38,670 nt of DNA from Lachnospiraceae bacterium (GCA_017462755.1 JAFTQM010000040.1:1-38670), one strand, 5' to 3'; positions 26,706 through 37,046 are shown, counted from the stretch's first letter. A program made the numbers and translations. Notes: generated by a model from the sequence alone, not told the origin.

Positions 26706-26749
26706 AATTCCAGTAAACAAGCTTTTACGGGGTTACACTACACACGACT

Positions 26750-26856
26750 ATTTGTGCCGAGAACGTCACAAATTAGCCTTGATGCGACAACAGAAATCGC
26801 CTACGCGAATTTCTGTTGCGCGATTCCTCGAACAAAAAAACGTTCTCGGAATGGAG
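26750..26856 (+). promoter_or_regulatory. Structured leader RNA of the GH4 gene with possible pseudoknot near the ribosome site
   Basis: Three parts are visible. Hairpin 1 has a 7-pair stem (26750-26756 with 26767-26773) and loop CCGAGAACGT (26757-26766). Hairpin 2 (26784-26821) has CAACAGAAAT pairing with ATTTCTGTTG plus CGC/GCG on both sides, about 16 pairs with two single-base bulges and loop CTAC. Then ACGTTCTCGG (26840-26849) is the exact complement of loop 1 and lies 3 bases before the GGAGG of the GH4 gene. Loop 1 pairing with it would make a 10-pair pseudoknot beside the ribosome site. It could instead be a palindromic repeat. Confidence 0.55.
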
Positions 26857-26862
26857 GATTTT

Positions 26863-28263
26863 ATGAACTACAATAACGGTAAAATGACAGATGTTCAGAT
26901 TGCTTACATCGGCGGCGGCTCCAGAGGATGGGCTTGGACCTTTATGACCGATTTGGCACTGGAACCAAAACTTAGCGGTACCATTCGTTTATACGACATT
27001 GACGAGGACGCAGCCAGAGCAAACGAAATCATCGGAAATCGCGTTTCCGAACGTGAGGACGCGGTCGGTAAGTGGGAATACAAGACCTACTCCACCCTCA
27101 AGGACGCTCTGACCGGAGCTGATTTTGTCGTAATCTCCATCCTGCCGGGTACCTTTGATGAAATGGCAGTCGATGTACATACACCGGAGCGTCTGGGCGT
27201 TTACCAGTCGGTTGGTGATACTGCAGGTCCGGGCGGTATGATACGCGCTCTTCGTACTCTTCCAATGTTTGTAACCATTGCCGAGGCAATTCGCGACTAT
27301 TCCCCGAATGCATGGGTTATCAACTATACCAATCCAATGAGTCTCTGTGTAAAAACGTTATATCACGTATTTCCACAGATCAAAGCATTCGGCTGCTGCC
27401 ACGAGGTTTTCGGTATGCAGCATGTTTTGCAGAGCATTTTGGAAGAGGAGCTTGGTCTGACCGGTCTGCACCGCGAAGACATCCGTGTCAATGTACTCGG
27501 CATCAACCATTTTACCTGGTTTGATTCCGCTTCTTATCAGGGCATCGACCTCTTCCCGATTTACAAGGCATACATTGATAAGCACTACGAGGAAGGTCTT
27601 AGCTCCAGCCTTTCGAACTGGTCCAACGACTCCTTCTCCTGTACGCACCGGGTTGCTTTCGATCTGTTCCGCCGTTTTGGCCTGATTGCCGCAGCCGGTG
27701 ACCGCCATCTGGCTGAATTTATGCCTTGCACCGACTATCTCAAGGACCCGGATACCGTCAAGAGCTGGTGCTTTGGTCTGACTCATGTCGATTGGCGCAA
27801 AAACGATTTGCAGAAGCGCTTGGAAAAGAGCCAAAAGCTCTTAAACAACGAAGAACAGGTAGAATTAAAGCCGACCGGAGAAGAAGGTATCCTGTTAATC
27901 AAGGCACTGTGCGGCTTAGAGCGTGTTGTCAGCAATGTTAATATTCCAAATTCTACGTTGCAGATTCCGAACCTTCCTGCCAGCGCAGTTGTTGAGACCA
28001 ACGCACTCTTTGAACGTGATTCCATCCGTCCGATACAGGCAGGCAACTTACCGGAGAACATCCGCCAGCTAATTCTTCCTCATGTCGAGAATCACGAGCG
28101 TATCCTGAAGGCAGCTTTGACGCAGGATGCTGCACTGGTGGAAGATGCATTTCTCGCCGACCCGCTGCTTTCCGGCAAGCCTTGTACCAAAGAACAGATT
28201 CATGAGCTGGTTGCCGATATGATTCAGGGAACCGCTGCATATCTGCCGGATTGGAAGCTGTAA
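26863..28263 (+). CDS. Glycoside hydrolase family 4, alpha-glucosidase type
   Basis: 466 residues. GH4 enzymes need NAD+ and Mn2+ and cleave by oxidation-elimination. The NAD loop is IAYIGGGSRGWAWTF. Family blocks are TAGPGGMIRALRTLP and INYTNPMSLC; metal ligands are in CCHEVFG and GINHFTWF. As I recall the literature, the CHEV form marks alpha-glucosidases, CHSV alpha-galactosidases, CHGx alpha-glucuronidases and CDMP the phospho-enzymes. The frame is open to 26752, but that part is the structured leader. The ATG at 26863 has GGAGG 6 bases upstream. No sugar transporter is adjacent. A divergent WYL regulator and a terminator flank it. Confidence 0.9.
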   Translation: MNYNNGKMTDVQIAYIGGGSRGWAWTFMTDLALEPKLSGTIRLYDIDEDAARANEIIGNRVSEREDAVGKWEYKTYSTLKDALTGADFVVISILPGTFDEMAVDVHTPERLGVYQSVGDTAGPGGMIRALRTLPMFVTIAEAIRDYSPNAWVINYTNPMSLCVKTLYHVFPQIKAFGCCHEVFGMQHVLQSILEEELGLTGLHREDIRVNVLGINHFTWFDSASYQGIDLFPIYKAYIDKHYEEGLSSSLSNWSNDSFSCTHRVAFDLFRRFGLIAAAGDRHLAEFMPCTDYLKDPDTVKSWCFGLTHVDWRKNDLQKRLEKSQKLLNNEEQVELKPTGEEGILLIKALCGLERVVSNVNIPNSTLQIPNLPASAVVETNALFERDSIRPIQAGNLPENIRQLILPHVENHERILKAALTQDAALVEDAFLADPLLSGKPCTKEQIHELVADMIQGTAAYLPDWKL

Positions 28264-28297
28264 TTTCTTTCATTTTTCTTTTTCAAAATGACGAAAG

Positions 28298-28332
28298 AAA
28301 AGTTCCGAAAATTTATCATTCTCGGAACTTTT
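28298..28332. terminator. Two-way terminator between the GH4 gene and gdhA
   Basis: AAAAGTTCCGA pairs with TCGGAACTTTT (11 pairs, 13-base loop). T-rich runs follow on both strands, so it ends the convergent GH4 and gdhA transcripts. Confidence 0.85.
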
Positions 28333-28356
28333 CTTATTTTTATTCCATTTTACAAA

Positions 28357-29718
<1,362 letters not shown>

Positions 29719-29765
29719 TCAGGACTTGTGCGGCATTTGCTTCCTATCGCCTTCTGTTCTATCGC

Positions 29766-29825
29766 TAAAACAAAAAGCAATACGAAGGGTACACAAAGCC
29801 AAAGCACTACGCCCTTGTATTGCTT
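29766..29825 (-). promoter_or_regulatory. Terminator-like hairpin in the gdhA leader, possible attenuator
   Basis: Minus strand AAGCAATAC pairs with GTATTGCTT and AAGGG with CCCTT (14 pairs, one bulged C, about 22-base loop), followed by TTTTTGTTTT. It begins almost at the predicted transcription start, so the gdhA RNA would open with it. Alternatives are a late mgsA terminator or a 5'-end stabilising stem. Confidence 0.6.
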
Positions 29826-29832
29826 GATGTTA

Positions 29833-29861
29833 AGTATAGTATATCTTTTCTCAAAATGCAA
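29833..29861 (-). promoter_or_regulatory. Sigma-A promoter of gdhA
   Basis: Minus strand TTGCAT, a 17-base spacer, TATACT. It sits just upstream of the leader hairpin. No better promoter is visible between the hairpin and the gene. Confidence 0.6.
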
Positions 29862-29949
29862 GCAGTTTATTACTTTAGCGCAGTAAATTTTCTACTTTTC
29901 ACATTTTTCATACACTATACTTCATTCTTTTTGTTCAATCTGCACTATT

Positions 29950-30429
29950 CTATTCTCCGAATTTTTCAATGCGGGCTTTCATTGTCTTATTAAAATTCTC
30001 TACCTTGCGGTCGTATTCCTCATCCATAAATCGGGATGCCAGCAAAAAATCCGCTGTTGCCAGATTGTTTGCCACCGGAATATCATATACTACCGCGATA
30101 CGAAGCAGTGCCTTTACATCCGGGTCATGCGGCTGCGACTCCAATGGGTCCCAAAGGAATACCACAAAATCTACATTTCCTTCTACAATTCTTGCACCAA
30201 TCTGCTGGTCACCGCCCAAAGGACCACTGTTGTATGCCTTTACCGGCAAACCGGTCTTTTCTGCAATCAGTCTGGCTGTCGTTCCGGTTCCGCACAAGAA
30301 GTGATTTTTTAAAATATCCTTATTGCGGTCCGCCCATTCCACCAATTCCTTCTTCTTGCCATCGTGCGCAACTAACGCAATATGCTTTGTCTTTTCAATT
30401 TTAAAATAGATATAATCATCCTCTACCAT
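29950..30429 (-). CDS. mgsA: Methylglyoxal synthase
   Basis: 159 residues. It converts dihydroxyacetone phosphate to methylglyoxal and phosphate, a relief route when phosphate is low or sugar phosphates pile up. Motifs are HIALVAHDGKKKELVEW, the phosphate-binding CGTGTTARLI, NSGPLGGDQQIGARI with the catalytic aspartate, FLWDPLESQPHDPDVKALLR and IPVANNLATAD. The frame is open upstream to 30618, but those residues lie in the divergent promoter region. GGAGG is 8 bases before the ATG at 30429. A short non-conserved N-terminus (VEDDYIYFKIEKTK) precedes the core. Confidence 0.95.
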   Translation of the reverse strand: MVEDDYIYFKIEKTKHIALVAHDGKKKELVEWADRNKDILKNHFLCGTGTTARLIAEKTGLPVKAYNSGPLGGDQQIGARIVEGNVDFVVFLWDPLESQPHDPDVKALLRIAVVYDIPVANNLATADFLLASRFMDEEYDRKVENFNKTMKARIEKFGE

Positions 30430-30473
30430 TCTTTTTTCCTCCTTGGAAGCTTCGTACTTATCTGCTATTGCAA

Positions 30474-30482
30474 AGTATATCA
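30474..30482 (-). promoter_or_regulatory. Extended -10 promoter of mgsA
   Basis: Minus strand TGA followed by TATACT, 45 bases before the mgsA start. No -35 is evident. Confidence 0.45.
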
Positions 30483-30593
30483 TAATCATCCAAAAAAATC
30501 CACATGATTCACTATTTTCATTGCTTTTGATACAAATTCGTGCTACAATATGACTAATCTCATTTTTTTGTATCTTGACAGGAGGATAAACGA

Positions 30594-33083
30594 ATGAAAC
30601 AGAAAACACCAAAACCAAAAAAGGAAAAGGTAACCAAAGAAAAAACCGGCTTTTTTAGCAGCATCAAAGGAAAAATCTTTTTTATGGGCGGACTTTCCCT
30701 GATTGCTTCTGCTATTTTAGGTTATGCCGGACTCACTTCTCTAAACAAGAATCACGTAAACAATGAAATCCTTTCCAAAATCAACCAGATTAATGTATTG
30801 CAATACGAGAACCAAAGTCTGGATACCTCCTACCTGTACTTTTTGGAGGACACTTACTTAAAGGAAATTGTAACAAATCTTCAGGAAAGTGAAACCTATG
30901 CAAAAGAGTGTCTGAACCTTTCCAGTGGAGAACAGAAAACGCTCATCTCCGGTATTCTCGAGAAGATTACCGACTGTCGTGAAAACTATGAGCAGATTCT
31001 TACTCTTTCTTCCGCTCGTGGTTTTGACTCTTCCACCGGCTCTTACGCAAAGTTTTTATCTTCCGATGCAGCACTGCTCCAAGATTTTCAGGTAGTTGCG
31101 AATGACAAATCCTGGGTAGACGGAAAGTGGTCCGATACCTCGATGTTTGAAACAACCTCCATCGACGGTACTGCTTATGCAAAGGTTACTTACAATAATG
31201 CCTTGCCGCAGTTCGGAAAAAGAAATACCTTCCTTCCTCGTATCGGCGGCAGCGGCGTGGTCTATACCGGCACCATCTATCTTACCAACCTTTCTTTTAC
31301 CGGTGCTTCCGGCACGACCGCTTACGACCTTTCCGCTTTGACCGCAGAGGAACTTGCCAATGCCTATGGTGATGGCTTGGCCGGCATTGAGATTGCAACC
31401 TTCAACGGTGCTCCTGCTATTAAAATGGGAACCAAATTCAGTGCTACCGATGGCTCCTGGCAGGAAATTACCTTAAAGATTCCGGTAAGCGATTTAAACA
31501 TTCAGAACTATACCACCGTAGTCTTTGATGTGTATTTTGAGACTGCCGTACCTAGTGCCACTTCACTTACATGCGCACTCTCGGATAAATACGACTTTAC
31601 CAACAATCTGCATACATTGAATTCGCTCTTTTCAAGCTACAGCCAGCTTGTCATTGAGGGCAAGGATTTTTCTGCAAAGGCAACAGAAATCAACAACTTG
31701 TTCACCGAAATGGTGCAGAATCTTCCTGATTATGTAACTGACGACACCATGAAGGCAAATCTGTCCGCGAATCTGAAAAGCAAGCAGGACACCTTTGCTC
31801 AGATTAATAAGAACGACTCCCAGATTCTTCTGATGAAGCAGGACAACATCTCTATCGCGACCTCCCTCGCAGAAGAAACTGCAAGTGTCAGAGCGTTGGT
31901 GGAGGCAGATACCAATGCAGCCAAGACCGGTCTGACGCTTACCATTACCATTATTCTGGTCGTTACTGCAGTTCTTCTGATCGCAATTACCGCTGCCATC
32001 AGTTACACACTTAATCGAAGCATCCGCAAATTCCGTGATACCTTAAATCAGGTTACCGACGGTGATTTGACGGTACGCGCCGACCACAGCGGCAAGGATG
32101 AGTTCTCCGTATTCGGCAAATCCTTGAACAACTTCCTGGTTAGATTAGCCGACAGTATCCGCTCTGCACAGGAAATCTCCGCCAGTGTTTCCAACTCCGG
32201 CGATGTTCTCCGCGAGATGGCTTCTGACAGTACTGTAACCTCCGAGAAAATCGAGCAGGCAGTCGAGGATATTTCCGATGGTGCTGCAGAACAGGCAGAC
32301 GATATCGAAAACGCATTTGCTTCCATTACAAACATGGGAAGTGCATTCGAAAAAATCGTTACCAATATCGAAAGCCTCAATGCCCTGACCGCAGACATGC
32401 AGAAAACGGCACAGGAATCCACTGCTTTTATGTCAGAATTAGCAGAATACAACAGCCGTACCACCGAAGCCTTTAAGCAGGTTTCCCAGCAGATTCACAT
32501 TACCAATGAATCCGTCAACAAGATTCATGAAGCCGCTGATTTCATCACTGCAATCGCAAGCGAAACCAGTCTTCTCTCGTTAAATGCCAGCATTGAAGCT
32601 GCCAGAGCCGGAGAAGCCGGAAAGGGCTTCGCAGTCGTTGCAACCGAAATCCAAAAGCTGTCCGATCAGTCCAATACTTCTGCATTAAATATCGAATCCA
32701 TTATTGAAGAGCTGTCCAAGGAAGCCTCCAAGACCGTTACGATTGTCGATGAAGTATTTGAAACCATTGCTAAGCAGCAGGAAAAGCTTCTCAGCACCCA
32801 GGAACGTTGTATCGCGCTGGAGGGACAGGTACAGACCGCAGGTGCAGAAACCGGCAGCATCAAAAACTTTACCGAAAACTGCGACCTTGCCAGAAAAAAT
32901 GTCGAGGAAATTATCGAGAACCTTTCGGCGATTTCAGAGCAAAACTCTGCATCTACCGAAGAAACCAAGAATTCGATGTCTCAGTTGAACGACACCATCA
33001 TCAAGCTTGCCGATGCGTCCAACGAGTTGAACCGTTTTGCAGAACAGCTGGAAACCGACTTAAAGTTCTTCCGTCTGTCCTAG
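30594..33083 (+). CDS. Methyl-accepting chemotaxis protein with a beta-rich domain in its sensor
   Basis: 829 residues. TM1 is at ~27-47 after a very basic N-terminus. The outer part starts as a four-helix-bundle sensor (~50-150), is interrupted by a strand-rich, aromatic insert (~155-332) and resumes as helix (~335-440). TM2 is at ~446-470, then HAMP (~470-525) and the signalling domain with the conserved tip [24 protein letters not shown] given here in two blocks, [11 protein letters not shown] and [19 protein letters not shown]. The insert ([41 protein letters not shown]) reads like a carbohydrate-binding jelly roll. AGGAGG precedes the ATG by 8 bases. No sigma-D promoter is recognised. 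Confidence 0.92.
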   Translation: MKQKTPKPKKEKVTKEKTGFFSSIKGKIFFMGGLSLIASAILGYAGLTSLNKNHVNNEILSKINQINVLQYENQSLDTSYLYFLEDTYLKEIVTNLQESETYAKECLNLSSGEQKTLISGILEKITDCRENYEQILTLSSARGFDSSTGSYAKFLSSDAALLQDFQVVANDKSWVDGKWSDTSMFETTSIDGTAYAKVTYNNALPQFGKRNTFLPRIGGSGVVYTGTIYLTNLSFTGASGTTAYDLSALTAEELANAYGDGLAGIEIATFNGAPAIKMGTKFSATDGSWQEITLKIPVSDLNIQNYTTVVFDVYFETAVPSATSLTCALSDKYDFTNNLHTLNSLFSSYSQLVIEGKDFSAKATEINNLFTEMVQNLPDYVTDDTMKANLSANLKSKQDTFAQINKNDSQILLMKQDNISIATSLAEETASVRALVEADTNAAKTGLTLTITIILVVTAVLLIAITAAISYTLNRSIRKFRDTLNQVTDGDLTVRADHSGKDEFSVFGKSLNNFLVRLADSIRSAQEISASVSNSGDVLREMASDSTVTSEKIEQAVEDISDGAAEQADDIENAFASITNMGSAFEKIVTNIESLNALTADMQKTAQESTAFMSELAEYNSRTTEAFKQVSQQIHITNESVNKIHEAADFITAIASETSLLSLNASIEAARAGEAGKGFAVVATEIQKLSDQSNTSALNIESIIEELSKEASKTVTIVDEVFETIAKQQEKLLSTQERCIALEGQVQTAGAETGSIKNFTENCDLARKNVEEIIENLSAISEQNSASTEETKNSMSQLNDTIIKLADASNELNRFAEQLETDLKFFRLS

Positions 33084-33120
33084 TGAATCTTTCACTTATC
33101 AGAATAAGCGTGTATAAAGC

Positions 33121-33159
33121 AAAGAAGCAGGCTTTCCCTTGAGACCTGCTTCTTTATTT
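33121..33159 (+). terminator. Intrinsic terminator after the chemoreceptor gene
   Basis: AAAGAAGCAGG pairs with CCTGCTTCTTT (11 pairs, 13-base loop), then ATTTT. On the minus strand it may also weakly end the DUF1653 transcript. Confidence 0.8.
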
Positions 33160-33185
33160 TACCTGCTCGCTTCGATTTTCTCTCT

Positions 33186-33794
33186 TTAGCGAAGTCTTCC
33201 GCCCTCGTACTTCACTCTCTTTTCCAAAGTTCGCTCTACCAAATCCAGCCGCCGCTCCAGACTTTCTCTGTCATCCGGCATCAAATCCAGCGAAAGCTCT
33301 ATCGTCGTCAAGAGCTCCTCATCCATCTTACGACTGATTTCCCGCAATACCTCCAGCTTTTCACCCGCCGTTTCAGCATCCAGAAAACGCAAAAGCTCTT
33401 CTCGTACACATTCCTCCTCCGGCACATCTACCATGTCTCCGCCGACGTTTCTCTCCTCATAGTGGAACCTGTTCTCCACCCGCACTTCTAGTCCTGTTGT
33501 ACCTGCTTCACTACTTTGACGTTCTTCCGAACCCTTTCCTGCGGACTCTACCCTGCCCGGCTGCACCCGTTCAAAACGATAGCTCTGTGTCGCCTTTGGA
33601 TACCGATTCCGGTCAACCGGACTCAAAAACTCCTCCAAGGGTCTCACATACCAGCGATACTCTCCATACAGTGCCTGATACACCACGACCTCAGCACCAT
33701 CCTCTGCATCCTGTGCTCTTCCGATAATCTGATACAAATTTCCTTTAAAATGCCGATAAAACTCTCCTGCCATCGGCAATGCCCTATTTTCCAT
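33186..33794 (-). CDS. DUF1653 protein with helical C-terminal extension
   Basis: About 202 residues. The DUF1653 domain is at ~5-60: EFYRHFKGNLYQIIGRAQD, VVVYQALYGEYRWYVRPLEEFL. This small beta-fold is often found alone at about 70 residues. Here a linker (~60-110) and a helical tail (~115-200) follow, with EELLRFLDAETAGEKLEVL and a closing ESLERRLDLVERTLEKRV coiled-coil-like segment. The ATG at 33794 (MENRALPMAG) has AGGAAG just before it; an upstream ATG at 33824 has no proper site. Function is unknown. Confidence 0.8.
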   Translation of the reverse strand: MENRALPMAGEFYRHFKGNLYQIIGRAQDAEDGAEVVVYQALYGEYRWYVRPLEEFLSPVDRNRYPKATQSYRFERVQPGRVESAGKGSEERQSSEAGTTGLEVRVENRFHYEERNVGGDMVDVPEEECVREELLRFLDAETAGEKLEVLREISRKMDEELLTTIELSLDLMPDDRESLERRLDLVERTLEKRVKYEGGRLR

Positions 33795-33839
33795 ATCTTC
33801 CTCATTTCCGCATCGTTGTTTCATTCCGACGCTTTCTGA

Positions 33840-34805
33840 CTACAAACGCTTCATATTCTTTTTTTGACGGTACTCCGTATGATAGTCTGCCACCTCTCTG
33901 GTAATCAGTCTAGCCTGTACCATCCGCTCTACATCATCCGTAAAATCCCGAAACGACATCTCACTGTCTGCCATCTGCTTTAACAATGCTCCGATTCGTT
34001 CCTTGTAATCCTCTGCCGAAAGCACACGATCCAGCAATAATATCTTAGTCTGGTATGCTTCCTTGTAATAATAGCTGTAACGATTGTCCAACACTCCGGT
34101 AAAGGAAAACGGAATTTTTAAGGTCTCTGCCGCATTCTTTGCCGAAGTATTCGTAATATAAATTCCCGGCTCAATACAGTACAAATTCTTGATATACTTT
34201 TTCTTTCCGTCCCGTACCTTTTCCTGATAGGTCGGCAAATACGCCATATAGGCCGCATTCATAAAGGACGGTATATGTATCTTCTCGTATTCAAAGGACG
34301 GTCTTGCCGGCTGTGCCGGCTTATAGGAAATCTCCGTTACCTTGCTCATCGGAATCGCCAGATTGCGCGGCTTATCTTCAAACAAAAGCATATTCAGGTA
34401 CCCTTTGTCCCGCCAGATATAAGCCGGACACTCCCGAATCCCCTCTGCCTCGTAGGAATCAATCAATACCGGTACATGCTGACTGCTTACCTTGTATGCA
34501 AGTAGCAGCTGTTTGACATCCTCCGCACTAATCTGCGTGATATCCTCAAATACCTTCTCCTTAATCTCCGCTACCTTTTCCTTCGCCGTTTTTTCGCGCA
34601 TGGTAACCTCACCAAAACGCACCGACTGTATCAATACAATATCCATGATTGCCGCAAATGCCGCCAGCAATCCCCAGATTGCTCCCAGACCGTTTGCAGC
34701 CAACACAACTCCTACAATCATTGCGAGCGCAAGCAAAATCACAGAAATCAGTATTCTCTTGGTCTTTTTGTTTCCATAAAGCAACGCATTCCAGTATTTC
34801 CTCAT
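33840..34805 (-). CDS. Hypothetical two-TM membrane protein
   Basis: About 321 residues. Two TM helices near residues 17-38 and 40-62 form an N-terminal hairpin. The rest is soluble, probably cytoplasmic, with a PH-like strand pattern (YIWRDKGYLNMLLFEDKPRN, AIPMSKVTEISYKPAQPARP) and a helical tail. I do not recognise the family. A GTG at 34811 is possible, but the ATG at 34805 is better spaced from GGGGTG. It lies between nrdG and the DUF1653 gene. Confidence 0.7.
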   Translation of the reverse strand: MRKYWNALLYGNKKTKRILISVILLALAMIVGVVLAANGLGAIWGLLAAFAAIMDIVLIQSVRFGEVTMREKTAKEKVAEIKEKVFEDITQISAEDVKQLLLAYKVSSQHVPVLIDSYEAEGIRECPAYIWRDKGYLNMLLFEDKPRNLAIPMSKVTEISYKPAQPARPSFEYEKIHIPSFMNAAYMAYLPTYQEKVRDGKKKYIKNLYCIEPGIYITNTSAKNAAETLKIPFSFTGVLDNRYSYYYKEAYQTKILLLDRVLSAEDYKERIGALLKQMADSEMSFRDFTDDVERMVQARLITREVADYHTEYRQKKNMKRL

Positions 34806-34854
34806 ATGCACTCACCCCATTTCCTGCTCTCTTTCGCTGCCTTCAGACAAATTT

Positions 34855-35379
34855 TTAGCAGCCCTCCCACGGCACAATCGTCCCTGCTGCAAGGGATTCC
34901 TGCACCCGTATGGTTCGCTGATTTGCCGAGCCTTTAAAACGCAGGTTCACATTCTTTAATTCCTCCACAAAGCGTCCGTCTACCAAAATATCCAGATAAG
35001 ACAAAAACTCCTTCGTCTCTTCCCATTCAACAAGCATGCGTCCTACGATATCTTCATCAAACAAATATCCGGAAAAGCACCAGATATCCTTCGTCGGATA
35101 CATCTCCCTAACTCTGCGCAGCAGCGGAAGCAAACCTGCCTGATTGCTGTGTTCAAACGGTTCTCCGCCAAGCAGCGTAAGCCCGCGGACATAATCCGGT
35201 GCCAAATACTCGATGATGCGCTCGATGGTTTCCTCCGTAAACGGTGTTCCATATTGAAAATCCCAAGTCTCCTTATTGAAACATCCCTTGCAATGTCTGG
35301 TACATCCACTGACAAACAGCGAAACCCGCACTCCCGGACCATTCGCCACGTCATATTGCTTGATATCTGCGTAATTCAT
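34855..35379 (-). CDS. nrdG: Anaerobic ribonucleotide reductase activating protein
   Basis: 174 residues. A radical-SAM enzyme that makes the glycyl radical of NrdD. The cluster motif is CTRHCKGC (CxxxCxxC) in VSLFVSGCTRHCKGCFN; LLGGEPFEH and LVDGRFVEEL follow. It opens MNYADIKQYDVANGPGVR, the usual family start. Two ATGs are possible, 35391 (AAGG 7 bases upstream) and 35379 (GAGG 6 bases upstream, chosen). Unusually it is not beside nrdD: two sugar genes and a DUF6514 gene lie between them. It is 40 bases after the ThuA-like gene. Confidence 0.93.
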   Translation of the reverse strand: MNYADIKQYDVANGPGVRVSLFVSGCTRHCKGCFNKETWDFQYGTPFTEETIERIIEYLAPDYVRGLTLLGGEPFEHSNQAGLLPLLRRVREMYPTKDIWCFSGYLFDEDIVGRMLVEWEETKEFLSYLDILVDGRFVEELKNVNLRFKGSANQRTIRVQESLAAGTIVPWEGC

Positions 35380-35418
35380 ATTCTGCCTCATTTCTAAGCC
35401 TTTTTCTTTTTATGCATC

Positions 35419-36132
35419 CTACTCTGTACCGGTGATATGTCTGCACTCCGGTACCGCCTGCAGCCGTCTTAGCGGCATCGCCCAACGCACTGCATTCGTA
35501 ATAATCTTTTGAATCTCCGGCATATGATAAATCGGATATTCCTCATGTCCCGGCTGGAAATAAAAAATCTTTCCATAGCCTCTGGTAAAGGTACAGCCGC
35601 TGCGGAATACCTCTCCTCCCGCAAACCAGCCGGTAAAAATCACATCATCCGGCTTCGGAATATCAAAAAACTCTCCGTACATCTCCTCCTGCAAAATATC
35701 AATACACGCAGGCACATCCTTTGCAATCGGATGCCACGGTGCCGTACACCATAGCTTCTCCCGGTCACCATCCCGCCACGAAAGCGTCATCGTCGTTCCA
35801 AGCAGCGTTTTCATAACCTTCGAAAAATGTGCCGAATGCAGCGCAATCAGCCCCATTCCTGCAAACACATGCTCCTGCACCAGCCGCACATTTTCGTCCG
35901 TAATCTCCTCTTGTCTGGCATGACTCCACCAGATTAGTACATCCGTATCCCGCAAAAGCTCCTCACTCAAGCCCTGATTCGGCATATCTAACGTAACACA
36001 TTGTACCCGGATATCCTCATTGGTTTCTAAAAACTCAGCGATGCACCCATGAATTCCCTTCGGATATACCTTACGGATTCCCTCATACTCACGCTCATGC
36101 ACATATTCATTCCAAACCGTTACCCGTATCAT
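35419..36132 (-). CDS. ThuA-like (trehalose utilisation) domain protein
   Basis: About 237 residues from MIRVTVWNEYVHE. ThuA-like proteins have a class I glutamine-amidotransferase-like fold and occur in sugar oxidation loci. Motifs seen are VYPKGIHGCIAEFL, DVLIWWSHARQEEI, LIALHSAHFSKVM and YFQPGHEEYPIYH. GGAGGAG lies just before the ATG at 36132; the longer frame from 36192 overlaps the upstream gene. It follows the TIM-barrel isomerase gene, a common pairing. The substrate cannot be told. Confidence 0.9.
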   Translation of the reverse strand: MIRVTVWNEYVHEREYEGIRKVYPKGIHGCIAEFLETNEDIRVQCVTLDMPNQGLSEELLRDTDVLIWWSHARQEEITDENVRLVQEHVFAGMGLIALHSAHFSKVMKTLLGTTMTLSWRDGDREKLWCTAPWHPIAKDVPACIDILQEEMYGEFFDIPKPDDVIFTGWFAGGEVFRSGCTFTRGYGKIFYFQPGHEEYPIYHMPEIQKIITNAVRWAMPLRRLQAVPECRHITGTE

Positions 36133-36173
36133 CTTGCTCCTCCGTATGCTTCTTCTGTCATTCCATCGGCATC

Positions 36174-36992
36174 CTACTGTGCCAAAAGCCACTCAGCCGA
36201 TGCTCTCATATATTCCAGCTGGTCTGCAGCCCCAAAATGCTCGATGGTATAAAAGCCCTCATAACCGCTCTGCTTTAGTTGTTTTACAATCTGCTCCATT
36301 GCAATCACACCACTGCCGACGGCTGCCGGGTACATACACCTTCCGGCGATGGTCTGCTTCTCCTCCTCGCCCGGTACTGCCTGCACCAGAGCGCGGTCCT
36401 TACAATGCACATGCACAATTTTCGTTTTTAGCTGCTCAAACGCTGCCAGCTCTTCTTCTTCACTGTACATAAAATTGCCGGTATCAAAGGCTACCTTAAG
36501 CTCCGGTATCCGCTCCAAAAACCAGCACATCTGCTCTGCGGTAGCAATCGGACTCATACAATCATCAAAATCCTCAATGGTCGGAACAATGCCCTGACTC
36601 GCTGCGTACCTGCACAGCTGCGTCATTGCAGCTAACATCTGCTCCCGCTCTTTTGCTTGTATCGTTTCCTCCGTACTGCTGTAAAAGCCCGGAATAATCA
36701 TAATCCTCTCACTTCCAAGCTGCTTCGCCAGCTCCACATGGCGCTTCCACGCAGCCTCATCTATTTTCTTTCCAAACTCATAAAAACCATAAATCGACGA
36801 TATACCAATCGAAGCTTCCCGAAGCTCTGCATCAAATACCTTTCCTGCTGCTTCAGCCGCTAAAATATCTGCCAAATCAACCTCCACTGCAGTAATCCCA
36901 AATGCACGCAGCTTTTGAAGTATCTCCTTAACCTCACAAGCCTTCTGCGCTGCCGCTTCTACAATATGATGATAAAAAACCGCTAATTTCAT
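36174..36992 (-). CDS. Sugar phosphate isomerase/epimerase family TIM-barrel protein
   Basis: 272 residues from MKLAVFYHHIVEAA. It belongs to the AP-endonuclease-2/xylose-isomerase-like barrel family. Probable metal ligands are the glutamate in VPTIEDFDD, the aspartate in VAFDTGNF, the histidines in VHVHCKDRA and the glutamate in YTIEHFG. The frame is open to 37163, but that part holds the promoter and a dyad, so the ATG at 36992 is preferred. Members act on varied sugars and inositols. With the ThuA-like gene behind it, a small sugar-handling unit under one operator is likely. Confidence 0.87.
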   Translation of the reverse strand: MKLAVFYHHIVEAAAQKACEVKEILQKLRAFGITAVEVDLADILAAEAAGKVFDAELREASIGISSIYGFYEFGKKIDEAAWKRHVELAKQLGSERIMIIPGFYSSTEETIQAKEREQMLAAMTQLCRYAASQGIVPTIEDFDDCMSPIATAEQMCWFLERIPELKVAFDTGNFMYSEEEELAAFEQLKTKIVHVHCKDRALVQAVPGEEEKQTIAGRCMYPAAVGSGVIAMEQIVKQLKQSGYEGFYTIEHFGAADQLEYMRASAEWLLAQ

Positions 36993-37017
36993 TCCGCTAT
37001 CCCCCATTTCTATCTCT

Positions 37018-37046
37018 ATTGTAATACTTTTTCTTCGAAAAGGCAA
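37018..37046 (-). promoter_or_regulatory. Sigma-A promoter of the isomerase-ThuA unit
   Basis: Minus strand TTGCCT, a 17-base spacer, TACAAT. It is 26 bases before the isomerase start. Confidence 0.5.

Noticed and set aside
26757-26849. A small transposable element with CCGAGAACGT / ACGTTCTCGG terminal inverted repeats
   Set aside because: No flanking target duplication is seen and there is no coding content. The pairing sits at a ribosome site, so a leader RNA is preferred, although a repeat cannot be excluded.
26752-26862. 37-residue N-terminal extension of the GH4 enzyme
   Set aside because: The codons cover a strongly paired leader RNA, GH4 proteins begin at the NAD-binding strand, and GGAGG precedes the ATG at 26863.
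30430-30618. N-terminal extension of methylglyoxal synthase
   Set aside because: It runs into the divergent chemoreceptor start and contains the mgsA promoter; the enzyme core needs no such part.
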